Shown in pieces: positions 7,641-15,211 of a DNA stretch of 15,227 nt. Position 1 is the first letter of the stretch. Every line of letters begins with the position of its first letter. The notes under the pieces were generated by a model that was given only the letters and a program-made list of their open reading frames with translations, ran no database searches and was not told the DNA's origin. Source of the stretch: Flavobacteriales bacterium UBA3477 (GTDB lineage Bacteria; Bacteroidota; Bacteroidia; Flavobacteriales; Schleiferiaceae); contig DFQY01000039.1 in NCBI GenBank assembly GCA_002378005.1, forward strand, positions 1 through 15,227, read 5' to 3'. A program made the translations under genes and the position numbers.

Positions 7641-9642
7641 AACGATCAATGAATTTCAGCGCGCCATTACCGAAGGGATCCCAAACCAACTCCCTCCGAA
7701 GCGCGAAGTATCCACAGAAGTAAACCGAGCACCCAAGCGTAAAGACATCCTGAGTGCCGGCGAAAAACGTCTGGCCATGGAAAATGCTTTGCGCTACTTT
7801 CCAAAGGAGTGGCATACGGAATTGGCCCCAGAATTTTTAGAAGAGCTCAACGAATTTGGGCGCATCTATATGTATAGATTCAAGCCTTCGTACGCCATGC
7901 ATGCTCGCGGGATTGAAGAATACCCGTGCAAGACGCCTCAAGCCGCAGCAATCATGTTGATGATACAGAACAATCTGGATCCGGCGGTGGCACAACACCC
8001 GGAAGAGCTCATTACCTATGGCGGTAATGGGGCGGTGTTCCAGAATTGGGCACAATACCTCTTGACGATGAAATACCTCAGCGAAATGACTGAGGAGCAG
8101 ACCCTACATATGTACAGCGGCCACCCCATGGGCCTCTTCCCTTCCTCAAAAGAAGCACCGCGCGTGGTGGTGACCAACGGAATGATGATTCCAAATTACA
8201 GCCAGCCGGACGATTGGGAAAAATTCAATGCCCTAGGCGTTACCCAATATGGTCAAATGACGGCTGGTTCTTATATGTACATCGGCCCGCAAGGGATCGT
8301 GCACGGAACAACCATCACAGTATTGAATGCTGCACGCATGAAATCTAGTGGTGGACCGGAAGGAAAACTATTTGTCACTGCGGGTTTGGGCGGTATGTCA
8401 GGAGCGCAGCCAAAGGCAGGAAATATTGCTGGGGTGGTGAGCATCACCGCAGAGATCAACCCAAAAGCAGCCTATAAGCGTCACGAGCAGGGCTGGGTGG
8501 ACGAGATTACTGCCAGCACCGATGAGGCTATCGACATGGCTCTAGAATTCCAGGCAGAAAAACGTGCAAGAAGCATCGCCTACATTGGAAACATTGTGGA
8601 CCTCTGGGAACGCATGGTAGAGCGCAATGTGCACGTCGACCTCGGTTCTGACCAGACGTCTTTACACAATCCTTGGGCGGGAGGCTATTACCCTCAAGGC
8701 ATGAGCTACGAGGAGTCGAACGAGATGATGGCCAATAACCCTGAAGAGTTCAAAATACGCATTCAAGCGACCTTAAAGCGCCACGTGAAGGCGGTCAATG
8801 CACTCGTTGAAAACGGCATGTACTTCTTCGATTACGGCAATGCTTTCTTATTGGAAAGCTCTCGTGCTGGCGCAGATATCATGGCGGCGGACGGCGAGCA
8901 CTTCCGCTACCCGTCCTATGTTCAAGACATCATGGGCCCAATGTGTTTCGACTATGGTTTTGGTCCATTCCGCTGGGTATGTGCCAGTGGCGATGGGGCA
9001 GATTTAGATAAGACAGATGCCATTGCCCAAGAAATCCTCGAAGGACTCATGGCCAAGGCACCGGAAGAAATTCGCCAGCAGATGGACGACAATATTCGTT
9101 GGATCAAAGGCGCGAAGGAAAATAAATTGGTCGTGGGCTCTCAGGCACGCATCCTGTATGCCGATAGCGAAGGTCGCATTGAGATCGCACGTGCATTCAA
9201 CAAAGCCATTTCCGCAGGCGAGATTGGGCCTGTAGTATTGGGCCGTGACCACCACGATGTAAGTGGTACGGACAGTCCGTATCGTGAGACTTCGAACATC
9301 TACGACGGCTCGAGCTTTACCGCAGATATGGCCATCCAAAACGTGATTGGCGATAGTTTCCGCGGCGCTACCTGGGTGAGTATTCACAACGGAGGGGGCG
9401 TTGGCTGGGGCGAAGTCATCAACGGCGGATTCGGAATGTTGCTCGACGGCTCAGATGAAGCAGAGCGCAAGCTCGAAAACATGTTGCTTTACGATGTAAA
9501 CAATGGTATCGCGAGAAGGTCGTGGGCTAGAAATAAAGAAGCTATATTCGCCATCGAGCGCGAGATGCAACGCACCCCTAATTTGAAGGTAACTGTACCG
9601 AAGCTCGTAGACGAAAACGTATTGAACAACCTAGATTTTTAA
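7633..9642 (+). CDS. hutU: Urocanate hydratase (urocanase), long Bacteroidota form
   Basis: This enzyme hydrates urocanate to imidazolonepropionate, the second step of histidine degradation, using tightly bound NAD+ as an electrophile in the cytoplasm. Visible conserved segments are TYGGNGAVFQNW (128-139), GQMTAGSYMYIGPQGIVHGT (207-226), the dinucleotide-site stretch GLGGMSGAQPKAGN (251-264), MCFDYGFGPFRW (437-448, with C438), GRDHHDVSGTDSPYRETSN (537-555) and NGGGVGWGEVINGG (586-599). At 669 residues it is about 110 longer than the Pseudomonas-type enzyme, which I recall as normal for Bacteroidota. The start is GTG at 7633, inside the upstream small gene; the next in-frame Met is residue 49, too far in. 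The genes hutH, hutI and hutG are absent here. One base separates its stop from the next gene. Confidence 0.97.
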   Translation: MTKTINEFQRAITEGIPNQLPPKREVSTEVNRAPKRKDILSAGEKRLAMENALRYFPKEWHTELAPEFLEELNEFGRIYMYRFKPSYAMHARGIEEYPCKTPQAAAIMLMIQNNLDPAVAQHPEELITYGGNGAVFQNWAQYLLTMKYLSEMTEEQTLHMYSGHPMGLFPSSKEAPRVVVTNGMMIPNYSQPDDWEKFNALGVTQYGQMTAGSYMYIGPQGIVHGTTITVLNAARMKSSGGPEGKLFVTAGLGGMSGAQPKAGNIAGVVSITAEINPKAAYKRHEQGWVDEITASTDEAIDMALEFQAEKRARSIAYIGNIVDLWERMVERNVHVDLGSDQTSLHNPWAGGYYPQGMSYEESNEMMANNPEEFKIRIQATLKRHVKAVNALVENGMYFFDYGNAFLLESSRAGADIMAADGEHFRYPSYVQDIMGPMCFDYGFGPFRWVCASGDGADLDKTDAIAQEILEGLMAKAPEEIRQQMDDNIRWIKGAKENKLVVGSQARILYADSEGRIEIARAFNKAISAGEIGPVVLGRDHHDVSGTDSPYRETSNIYDGSSFTADMAIQNVIGDSFRGATWVSIHNGGGVGWGEVINGGFGMLLDGSDEAERKLENMLLYDVNNGIARRSWARNKEAIFAIEREMQRTPNLKVTVPKLVDENVLNNLDF

Positions 9643-9643
9643 A

Positions 9644-10234
9644 ATGAAAAAGTTCTTTTTGGCCGCTGTAGGCCTTAGCATGATGGCGAGCTGTTCACAG
9701 CCAGCTGCAGTAGAAAACACGGAGAAAGGCATTCGTTTGGCCTACGTGCGTATTGATTCTATGCAGAGCCAGTACAACTACTTCCAAGAATTGGCCGATG
9801 AACTTCAAGCAGAGGAGCAACAGATCGTAGCTGATTTACAGCGCCGTCAACAAACCTTGCAAGAAAACATTGCATTGTACCAGCAAGAGGCCCCGAAAAT
9901 GACCCAGAGCCAACGAAACGCTAATGAGGCGGACCTGATGCGAGTGCAACAGCAGTACATGCAAGTGGAGCAAGCGGCACAGGACCAATTATTGCGCAAG
10001 CAATCCGACCTCGCTAATATGCTCAAGGCAGATATGGACAAAGCCATTGCTGTATTGAAAGATGAACTCAACCTAGATTTCATCCTACTCTACGAAGAAG
10101 GCGGACAGATCATCTACGCCAACACTGAGTTTGATATTACCAAGCGTATGGTAAACATGCTCAACGAGAGCCGCGAAACGCCTAGCGAAGAAGAAGCTAC
10201 TGAAGAAGCAGCGGACAGCACGAGCGCGGAATAA
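9644..10234 (+). CDS. OmpH/Skp-like lipoprotein
   Basis: A 196-residue protein with a lipoprotein signal peptide: basic start, hydrophobic core, then MASC with the lipid-bearing cysteine at C17. Next comes an OmpH-type start (IRLAYVRIDSMQSQYNYF, 30-47), a long Gln/Glu-rich helical region (about 48-135) likely to form the coiled-coil tentacle of Skp chaperones, and the return segment LDFILLYEEGGQIIYAN (144-160). The tail is strongly acidic (177-196). Skp/OmpH proteins hold unfolded outer-membrane proteins in the periplasm; here the protein would be membrane-tethered. No acidic surface-export signal directly follows C17, so a periplasmic orientation is more likely. It begins one base after the hutU stop, so it is probably in the same transcript, although no functional link to histidine breakdown is evident. 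A terminator follows. Confidence 0.85.
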   Translation: MKKFFLAAVGLSMMASCSQPAAVENTEKGIRLAYVRIDSMQSQYNYFQELADELQAEEQQIVADLQRRQQTLQENIALYQQEAPKMTQSQRNANEADLMRVQQQYMQVEQAAQDQLLRKQSDLANMLKADMDKAIAVLKDELNLDFILLYEEGGQIIYANTEFDITKRMVNMLNESRETPSEEEATEEAADSTSAE

Positions 10235-10252
10235 AATTTTTCGACGATAAAC

Positions 10253-10282
10253 AAAAAGCCCGGGCACATGCCCGGGCTTTTT
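10253..10282. terminator. Bidirectional rho-independent terminator between convergent genes
   Basis: AAAAAGCCCGGGC (10253-10265) pairs perfectly with GCCCGGGCTTTTT (10270-10282) around the 4-nt loop ACAT. Six T residues (10278-10283) follow the GC stem on the plus strand, and five T residues on the minus strand. It lies 18 nt past the OmpH-like gene stop and 14 nt past the minus-strand beta-barrel gene stop, so it serves both. Confidence 0.93.
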
Positions 10283-10296
10283 TGATGTAGTGTGTA

Positions 10297-11091
10297 TTAC
10301 AAATAGTATCGGAAACCAAAGGCCCCACCAACGCTGTAGGGAATCTCTCTCAGCCCGATATCCGAATTATTGATGGGCGACAAGCCAAATCTAAATTCAC
10401 CGCGCAAGGTGAACACGAGATCGTTGGCTACTCGGAATTCGTTACCGATGGCAAATCCAATGGCGCCGTTGAAGCCGTTGTGGTATTTCGTTTGTGAACC
10501 TCGCTGGTACATTAGTCCTAGGGCTCCGGTCGCTGCATCTGCTGCATAGTTTGGTGCACCACTTTCCCATTGACGTTCGATCTTTTGCATGAAAATCAAA
10601 TCATAAGAAGGAACGACTTGCAAGGCCCAAATATCCGTCATCTGCGTATGGAAGATGATCTGAATAGGCACGGCAATAGCTTCAAAACGGGTTGTTGCCG
10701 GGAGGTTGGCGATGGTATCTTGGAACACGGCATTCTGGTCGAAGGCCGCAAAACCATTGGTCACAAAACCAGAGTTGATGGTGGTGAATCCAATACCTAA
10801 ATGGAACATCTCACGAAGTTCAAAATAGCTCATCAGTCCTATGCGTTGTCCGTATACGGCACCCGCATCTTCTGAAGTCAAGGCGTAGATTTCATTGCCG
10901 TCTTGAACGGGTTCATACAGGGCCAATCTGCGAGAGGCGTATTCTGGGGCATACAATAGTTGGAACGAAAAACGAGTATCGCGTACCTCATCGTCGGTGA
11001 AGTATTCGATGGTTTCATTTTTCGGTTGTGCCCATGCGATGGCAGGCAATAAGATGGCTAGGCCAAAGGCCCAATTTTTCAATGTCATCAT
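10297..11091 (-). CDS. Outer-membrane beta-barrel protein, function unknown
   Basis: A 264-residue exported protein. A signal peptide is clear (residues 1-21: short basic start, hydrophobic core LAILLP, cleavage expected after AWA before Q22). The rest is made of alternating polar and hydrophobic stretches rich in aromatic and glycine residues, such as RFSFQLLYAPEY, HLGIGFTTINSGF and LVFTLRGEFRFGL, and ends in GGAFGFRYYL, as expected of a small outer-membrane beta-barrel with an aromatic C-terminal strand. It resembles the general PorT-like or OMP beta-barrel families of Bacteroidota, but I cannot name a specific function. The ATG at 11091 overlaps the alaS stop as ATGA; a second ATG at 11088 would shorten it by one residue. 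A TTG at 11112 would spoil the signal peptide and is not preferred. It is probably translated from the alaS transcript. Confidence 0.8.
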   Translation of the reverse strand: MMTLKNWAFGLAILLPAIAWAQPKNETIEYFTDDEVRDTRFSFQLLYAPEYASRRLALYEPVQDGNEIYALTSEDAGAVYGQRIGLMSYFELREMFHLGIGFTTINSGFVTNGFAAFDQNAVFQDTIANLPATTRFEAIAVPIQIIFHTQMTDIWALQVVPSYDLIFMQKIERQWESGAPNYAADAATGALGLMYQRGSQTKYHNGFNGAIGFAIGNEFRVANDLVFTLRGEFRFGLSPINNSDIGLREIPYSVGGAFGFRYYL

Positions 11092-13694
11092 AATGCAAAA
11101 TGATTTTTCCAATCCGACAATACCTTGTCCAATCCTTCTGGATTCTTTCCGCCAGCAGTTGCGAAGGCTGGTTGACCACCGCCACCGCCTTGGATGTGCT
11201 GGGCTAGGGCGCGAACGGCATTGCCCGCGTGCCAGCCTTTATCCGCCACCACCTCATCGCTAATTCCTATGCTTACCGTCGCTTTTCCTTCCCAAGCATT
11301 GGCAAATATGACCAAGGTATTTCCTTGTCCTTTTAGTTTAAAGACCATGTCTTTCACGCTGCCCGCGTCCATCGCTGTTCTCGCAGCAATAACTCGGACA
11401 CCGCCATGATCTTCGATATTATTTTCCAACTCGCCAGCGGCAGCCATTGCTTTTTCCTTGCGCAAGGCTTCCACTTCTTTTTGAGCTACAGCTTCTTTTT
11501 CCTTCAACTGCTGAATAGCTCCAGCTAGATCTTTCGGATTCTTCAAAACCTCAGCCGCATCACGCAAGTTGCTTAAGGCATCGTTGATATATTTCATCGC
11601 ACCCATTCCCGTTACTGCTTCAACGCGGCGTACTCCGGCTGCTACTGCCCCTTCGCTAGTAAATTTAAAGAGGCCTATAGAACCGGTAGCTTTTACGTGA
11701 ATACCCCCACATAATTCGATGGAAGAACCAAACTTAATGGCGCGAACTGTGTCGCCGTACTTCTCACCGAAGAGCATCATCGCGCCCATATCCTTAGCCT
11801 CAGCGATAGGAATGTTGCGGAATTCTTCCAATGGTAGGTTGGCTTGGATGCGTTGGTTGACCAGTGCTTCTATTTGCGTGAGTTCTTCGTCGCTGACCTT
11901 TTGGAAGTGCGAGAAGTCGAAACGCAAGTATTCTGAATTCACCAACGAACCTTTTTGCTCCACATGTGTGCCCAATACTTCGCGCAGGGCTTCATGCATC
12001 AAGTGGGTGGCACTATGGTTTTTCGACGTTTCACGGCGCTTGCTTTCGCTTACCTGAGCGGTCCAATTCCCACTCAAATCAGCAGGTAATTCTTTCGCAA
12101 AATGAACGATGATACCGTTTTCTTTCTTGGTGTCGAAGATGCCTATTTTCTGATCGCCTTGAACTAAAACACCCGTATCGCCTACTTGGCCACCACCCTC
12201 TGGATAGAATGGAGTCAAGCTCAATACGAGCTGGTAAAATTCTTTGTTTTTGGCGCTGACCTTGCGGTAACGTGTGATGCGTACTTCTGCCGAGGTATAA
12301 TCATATCCCACGAACTCCTGCGTTTCGTCGTCTTCGAGAACGGTCCAGTCGTCTGTACTGAGTTTTGTCGCGGCACGTGAACGCTCCTTTTGAGCAGTCA
12401 TCTCCGCAGTGAATTCAGCCATGTCTACCACCTTGTCCTTCTCACGCATGATGAGTTCCGTCAAATCGATAGGGAATCCATAGGTATCGTACAATTCAAA
12501 AGCACGTTTACCGTCCAAGGTTTTATTGCCCTCTGCCAAGAAATCATCGAGCTTGGCCAAGCCCTGCGCTAGTGTGCGTAAGAAGCTTTGCTCTTCCTCC
12601 TCGATCACCTTCATCACTAAGGATTTCTGTGTGGTGATTTCAGGGAAGAATTCGCCCATTTGAGCCTCCAAGGTCTCCACGAGATGGAACATGAAAGGCG
12701 TTTTCAAATCTAAATAGGAGAAGCCGTATCGGATCGCTCGACGCAAAATGCGACGGATGACATAACCCGCACCTGAGCTAGAAGGCAATTGGCCATCTGC
12801 AATAGCAAAGGCAACTGCACGGATGTGGTCAGCGATCACACGTTGCGCTATATCTGTTGCTTCAGACTTACCATAAGCAATGCCTGAAATGCTCGAGATT
12901 TTATTCAATAATGGCGTAAAAACATCGGTATCGTAGTTCGACTGCTTGCCTTGCAAAGCCATACACAAACGCTCGAAGCCCATACCTGTATCAATGTGCT
13001 GGGCAGGCAAGTTTTCCAGGCTGCCGTCTGCCTTACGGTTGAACTGCATGAATACAAGGTTCCAAATCTCCACGACTTGAGGATGGTCTTCGTTTACCAA
13101 AGAAGCGCCTGATACTGCCGCACAATCTGCATCGCTGCGCAAGTCGATATGAATCTCACTACACGGACCACATGGACCGCTTTCGCCCATCTCCCAGAAG
13201 TTATCCTTCTTACCTCCGTCTAAAATTCGGTCTGCAGCTACATGCTGTGCCCAAAGACCTGCCGCTTCATTGTCGCGAGGCAAGCCGTCACCTTCATCAC
13301 CGCCAAAGACGGTTACATACAATCTGTCCTTTTCGAGGCCATATACCTCGGTCAACAATTCCCAAGCCCAGTTAATGGCATCCTTCTTGAAGTAATCGCC
13401 AATGGACCAGTTTCCCAACATCTCAAACAAGGTGTGGTGGTACGTATCGTGCCCTACCTCATCCAAATCATTGTGTTTACCACTGACGCGCAAACATTTC
13501 TGCGTATCGGCAATACGTGCATTTTTCGGGGCCGCATTGCCCAAGAAGAAGTCTTTGAACGGGTTCATACCCGCGTTGATAAACATGAGTGTAGGATCCC
13601 ATTTATTCACGACTGGCGCCGATGGAACGATCTCGTGGCCCTTGCTCTCAAAGAACTCTAAAAATTTGCGACGTATCTCTTTAGAAGTCAGCAT
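11088..13694 (-). CDS. alaS: Alanine--tRNA ligase
   Basis: This enzyme charges tRNA-Ala in the cytoplasm and hydrolyses mischarged Ser- and Gly-tRNA-Ala. All parts are present in 868 residues. The class II catalytic domain includes LRVSGKHNDLDEVG (68-81), TYHHTLFEMLGNWS (84-97), ESGPCGPCSEIHID (171-184) and the motif 3 region IDTGMGFERL (234-243) upstream of the tRNA-recognition domain. The editing domain carries the zinc ligands H560 and H564 in HSATHLMH (560-567) and C662 and H666 in CGGIHV (662-667). A coiled-coil segment (about 718-760) leads to the C-Ala domain with the Gly-rich GGGGGQPAFATAGGK (836-850). The ATG at 13694 gives the usual family start MLTSKEIRRKF; an in-frame TTG at 13712 adds six unconserved residues. 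No promoter match is obvious upstream. The stop overlaps the start of the beta-barrel gene. Confidence 0.98.
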   Translation of the reverse strand: MLTSKEIRRKFLEFFESKGHEIVPSAPVVNKWDPTLMFINAGMNPFKDFFLGNAAPKNARIADTQKCLRVSGKHNDLDEVGHDTYHHTLFEMLGNWSIGDYFKKDAINWAWELLTEVYGLEKDRLYVTVFGGDEGDGLPRDNEAAGLWAQHVAADRILDGGKKDNFWEMGESGPCGPCSEIHIDLRSDADCAAVSGASLVNEDHPQVVEIWNLVFMQFNRKADGSLENLPAQHIDTGMGFERLCMALQGKQSNYDTDVFTPLLNKISSISGIAYGKSEATDIAQRVIADHIRAVAFAIADGQLPSSSGAGYVIRRILRRAIRYGFSYLDLKTPFMFHLVETLEAQMGEFFPEITTQKSLVMKVIEEEEQSFLRTLAQGLAKLDDFLAEGNKTLDGKRAFELYDTYGFPIDLTELIMREKDKVVDMAEFTAEMTAQKERSRAATKLSTDDWTVLEDDETQEFVGYDYTSAEVRITRYRKVSAKNKEFYQLVLSLTPFYPEGGGQVGDTGVLVQGDQKIGIFDTKKENGIIVHFAKELPADLSGNWTAQVSESKRRETSKNHSATHLMHEALREVLGTHVEQKGSLVNSEYLRFDFSHFQKVSDEELTQIEALVNQRIQANLPLEEFRNIPIAEAKDMGAMMLFGEKYGDTVRAIKFGSSIELCGGIHVKATGSIGLFKFTSEGAVAAGVRRVEAVTGMGAMKYINDALSNLRDAAEVLKNPKDLAGAIQQLKEKEAVAQKEVEALRKEKAMAAAGELENNIEDHGGVRVIAARTAMDAGSVKDMVFKLKGQGNTLVIFANAWEGKATVSIGISDEVVADKGWHAGNAVRALAQHIQGGGGGQPAFATAGGKNPEGLDKVLSDWKNHFAL

Positions 13695-13804
13695 ACTGTG
13701 TATAATTCCCAATGAGGGATAATTAAGGTTTTAACTGAAAATTGTTTCTTTGTGGCACAATGTTCGCGTAGGAATTGCGTCTTAGCAAAAATAACGCACA
13801 AAGT

Positions 13805-14776
13805 ATGGCTAAAGTAAAATACACATACGATTATAAAACACTGTCTTACAAGAAGATAGACCGTGGTTGGAAAGTACGCATCAAAGAGTTTGCTCTCTTT
13901 GCGTTCGTTTCAATGGCATTTGGATTCGTGTTTTACATGGCCGCGGACCTCTGGTTTGAGAGTCCTAAAGAGCGCAGAATGAAGCGAGAATTGGACAATA
14001 TGGTCATTCAATATGACCTGATGAATGGAAAATTGGACCAATTAGCCGACGTACTCGGAGACATCGAAAAACGCGATGATGAAATCTACCGCACCATCTT
14101 TGAAGCCGGTCCTATTCCAAACGAAGTGCGTACTGCCGGATTTGGGGGTGCCAACCGATACAAAAACTTGGAGGGCTTCAATAATTCGGAGCTACTGATC
14201 GATACTCGTAAAAAGCTTGATCAAATCGCAGGCCGTGCTTATGTGCAAACCAAAAGCTTCGATGATGTTGTGGAAATGGCACGCGACAAAGAGCAAATGC
14301 TCGCGTCGATCCCTGCCATTCAACCGGTGGCGAATAAGGACCTAAAGCGAATGGCTTCGGGTTATGGATACCGCATCCATCCTATCTATAAAGTACGTAA
14401 AATGCACTGGGGAATGGATTTTACCGCTCCAACGGGCACACCTATTTACGCTACAGGTGATGGAAGGGTGAGTACATATAAAAATTCTCGTTCAGGCTAT
14501 GGGAATCATATCATCATCGATCATGATTATGGTTACCAAACCTTGTATGCACACATGAGCAAGGTGGATGTTCGACGCGGCCAAAAGGTAAAACGCGGTG
14601 ATATCATAGGGTACGTTGGTTCCTCAGGGCGCTCTACCGCACCGCACTTGCATTACGAGGTGATCAAAGATGGTCGTAAAATCAATCCCGTCAATTATTA
14701 CTTCAACGACTTGAGTCCAGAGGAATATGAGATGATGCTAGAATTCAGCAGCCACTCGAACCAGAGCTTCGATTAA
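13805..14776 (+). CDS. Membrane-anchored M23 (LytM-type) peptidoglycan endopeptidase
   Basis: A 323-residue protein likely to cut peptide cross-links in peptidoglycan. After a short basic cytoplasmic start (1-26) comes one membrane segment (about 27-47, FALFAFVSMAFGFVFYMAADL), a helical, possibly coiled-coil region (about 54-95), a linker, and the M23 domain (about 185-297). All zinc and catalytic residues are visible: H201 and D205 in HWGMDF, H250 in LYAHMS, and H281 and H283 in HLHYE. It therefore looks active rather than a degenerate LytM activator. The ATG at 13805 is chosen because MAKVKYTYDYKTLSYKKI is the usual start in Bacteroidota relatives; the in-frame TTG at 13775 adds ten unrelated residues. 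It is divergent from alaS, and merR-like follows after 55 nt. Confidence 0.93.
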   Translation: MAKVKYTYDYKTLSYKKIDRGWKVRIKEFALFAFVSMAFGFVFYMAADLWFESPKERRMKRELDNMVIQYDLMNGKLDQLADVLGDIEKRDDEIYRTIFEAGPIPNEVRTAGFGGANRYKNLEGFNNSELLIDTRKKLDQIAGRAYVQTKSFDDVVEMARDKEQMLASIPAIQPVANKDLKRMASGYGYRIHPIYKVRKMHWGMDFTAPTGTPIYATGDGRVSTYKNSRSGYGNHIIIDHDYGYQTLYAHMSKVDVRRGQKVKRGDIIGYVGSSGRSTAPHLHYEVIKDGRKINPVNYYFNDLSPEEYEMMLEFSSHSNQSFD

Positions 14777-14779
14777 TGT

Positions 14780-14811
14780 TTTGGGCACACCAAGGGAGTG
14801 TGCTATCTTTA
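14780..14811 (+). promoter_or_regulatory. Putative merR-like promoter with a dyad operator in its spacer
   Basis: TTTG (14780-14783) and TATCTTTA (14804-14811) match the Bacteroidota -33 box TTTG and the -7 box TAnnTTTG (one mismatch, the last base), with a 20-nt spacer inside the normal 19-21 range. Within the spacer lies the perfect inverted repeat GCACAC-N7-GTGTGC (14785-14803). MerR-family regulators typically bind such dyads between the two promoter boxes, so this may be the autoregulatory operator of the gene starting at 14832, 20 nt downstream. This is an inference from geometry. Confidence 0.5.
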
Positions 14812-14831
14812 GGTGTACTTAAATAGGATTT

Positions 14832-15167
14832 ATGGTCCCGCAATTGGACAAACTCTATTATGATATTGGTGAGGTAGCAGCCATGTTTGACCTCAACACG
14901 TCCAACCTGCGCTATTGGGAGAAGGAATTCAAACAATTGGCCCCAAAGAAGACTGGAAAGGGCAAGCGAAAGTTCAGCCAAGACGATGTTCGTCTGATTG
15001 CCACTATCAATCATCTTGTGAATGAGCGCGGGTATACCCTTGAAGGTGCGCGCAAGCACCTCAGCGGCAATAAAAAAGAATCCGTCGACAAAGTCGAAGT
15101 CCTCGAAAAGCTAGCCTACGTAAAAAGCGAGCTGCAGAAGATTCTTCGCACGATGAAAGCAGAATAA
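14832..15167 (+). CDS. MerR-family transcriptional regulator (small)
   Basis: A 111-residue DNA-binding protein. The MerR-type winged helix-turn-helix occupies residues 9-79: YYDIGEVAAMFDLNTSNLRY (9-28) with WEKEF gives the recognition helix, and FSQDDVRLIATINHLVNERG (48-67) the wing and following helices. The C-terminal stretch 82-111 is a short helix suited to dimerisation. There is no effector-binding domain and no metal-binding cysteine, so the signal it senses, if any, is not visible. The ATG at 14832 leads straight into the domain. A dyad within a promoter-like sequence just upstream suggests autoregulation. From memory, this type of gene often follows the M23 peptidase near alaS in Flavobacteria. 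A terminator follows 8 nt after its stop. Confidence 0.92.
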   Translation: MVPQLDKLYYDIGEVAAMFDLNTSNLRYWEKEFKQLAPKKTGKGKRKFSQDDVRLIATINHLVNERGYTLEGARKHLSGNKKESVDKVEVLEKLAYVKSELQKILRTMKAE

Positions 15168-15175
15168 CAATCAAC

Positions 15176-15211
15176 AAAAACCCCCGCGGGCTGCGCCCGC
15201 GGGGGTTTTTT
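15176..15211. terminator. Strong rho-independent terminator after merR-like gene
   Basis: AAAAACCCCCGCGGGC (15176-15191) pairs perfectly, 16 bp, with GCCCGCGGGGGTTTTT (15195-15210) around the 3-nt loop TGC; a further T follows at 15211. It begins 8 nt after the regulator stop. The A-tract on the left gives a T-tract on the minus strand, so it could also end a minus-strand gene entering from the right; a frame ending in TAA at 15210-15212 exists, but too little of it is visible to call. Confidence 0.93.

Noticed and set aside
9004..9387. Open frame of 127 codons opposite hutU
   Set aside because: It is antisense to highly conserved urocanase motifs and shows no recognisable domain or start context.
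13695..13712. TTG start extending alaS by six residues
   Set aside because: The extra residues do not belong to the family start, and the ATG at 13694 gives the expected N-terminus.
13775..13804. TTG start extending the M23 peptidase by ten residues
   Set aside because: The ATG at 13805 begins the recognisable conserved N-terminus; the upstream residues look like translated intergenic sequence.
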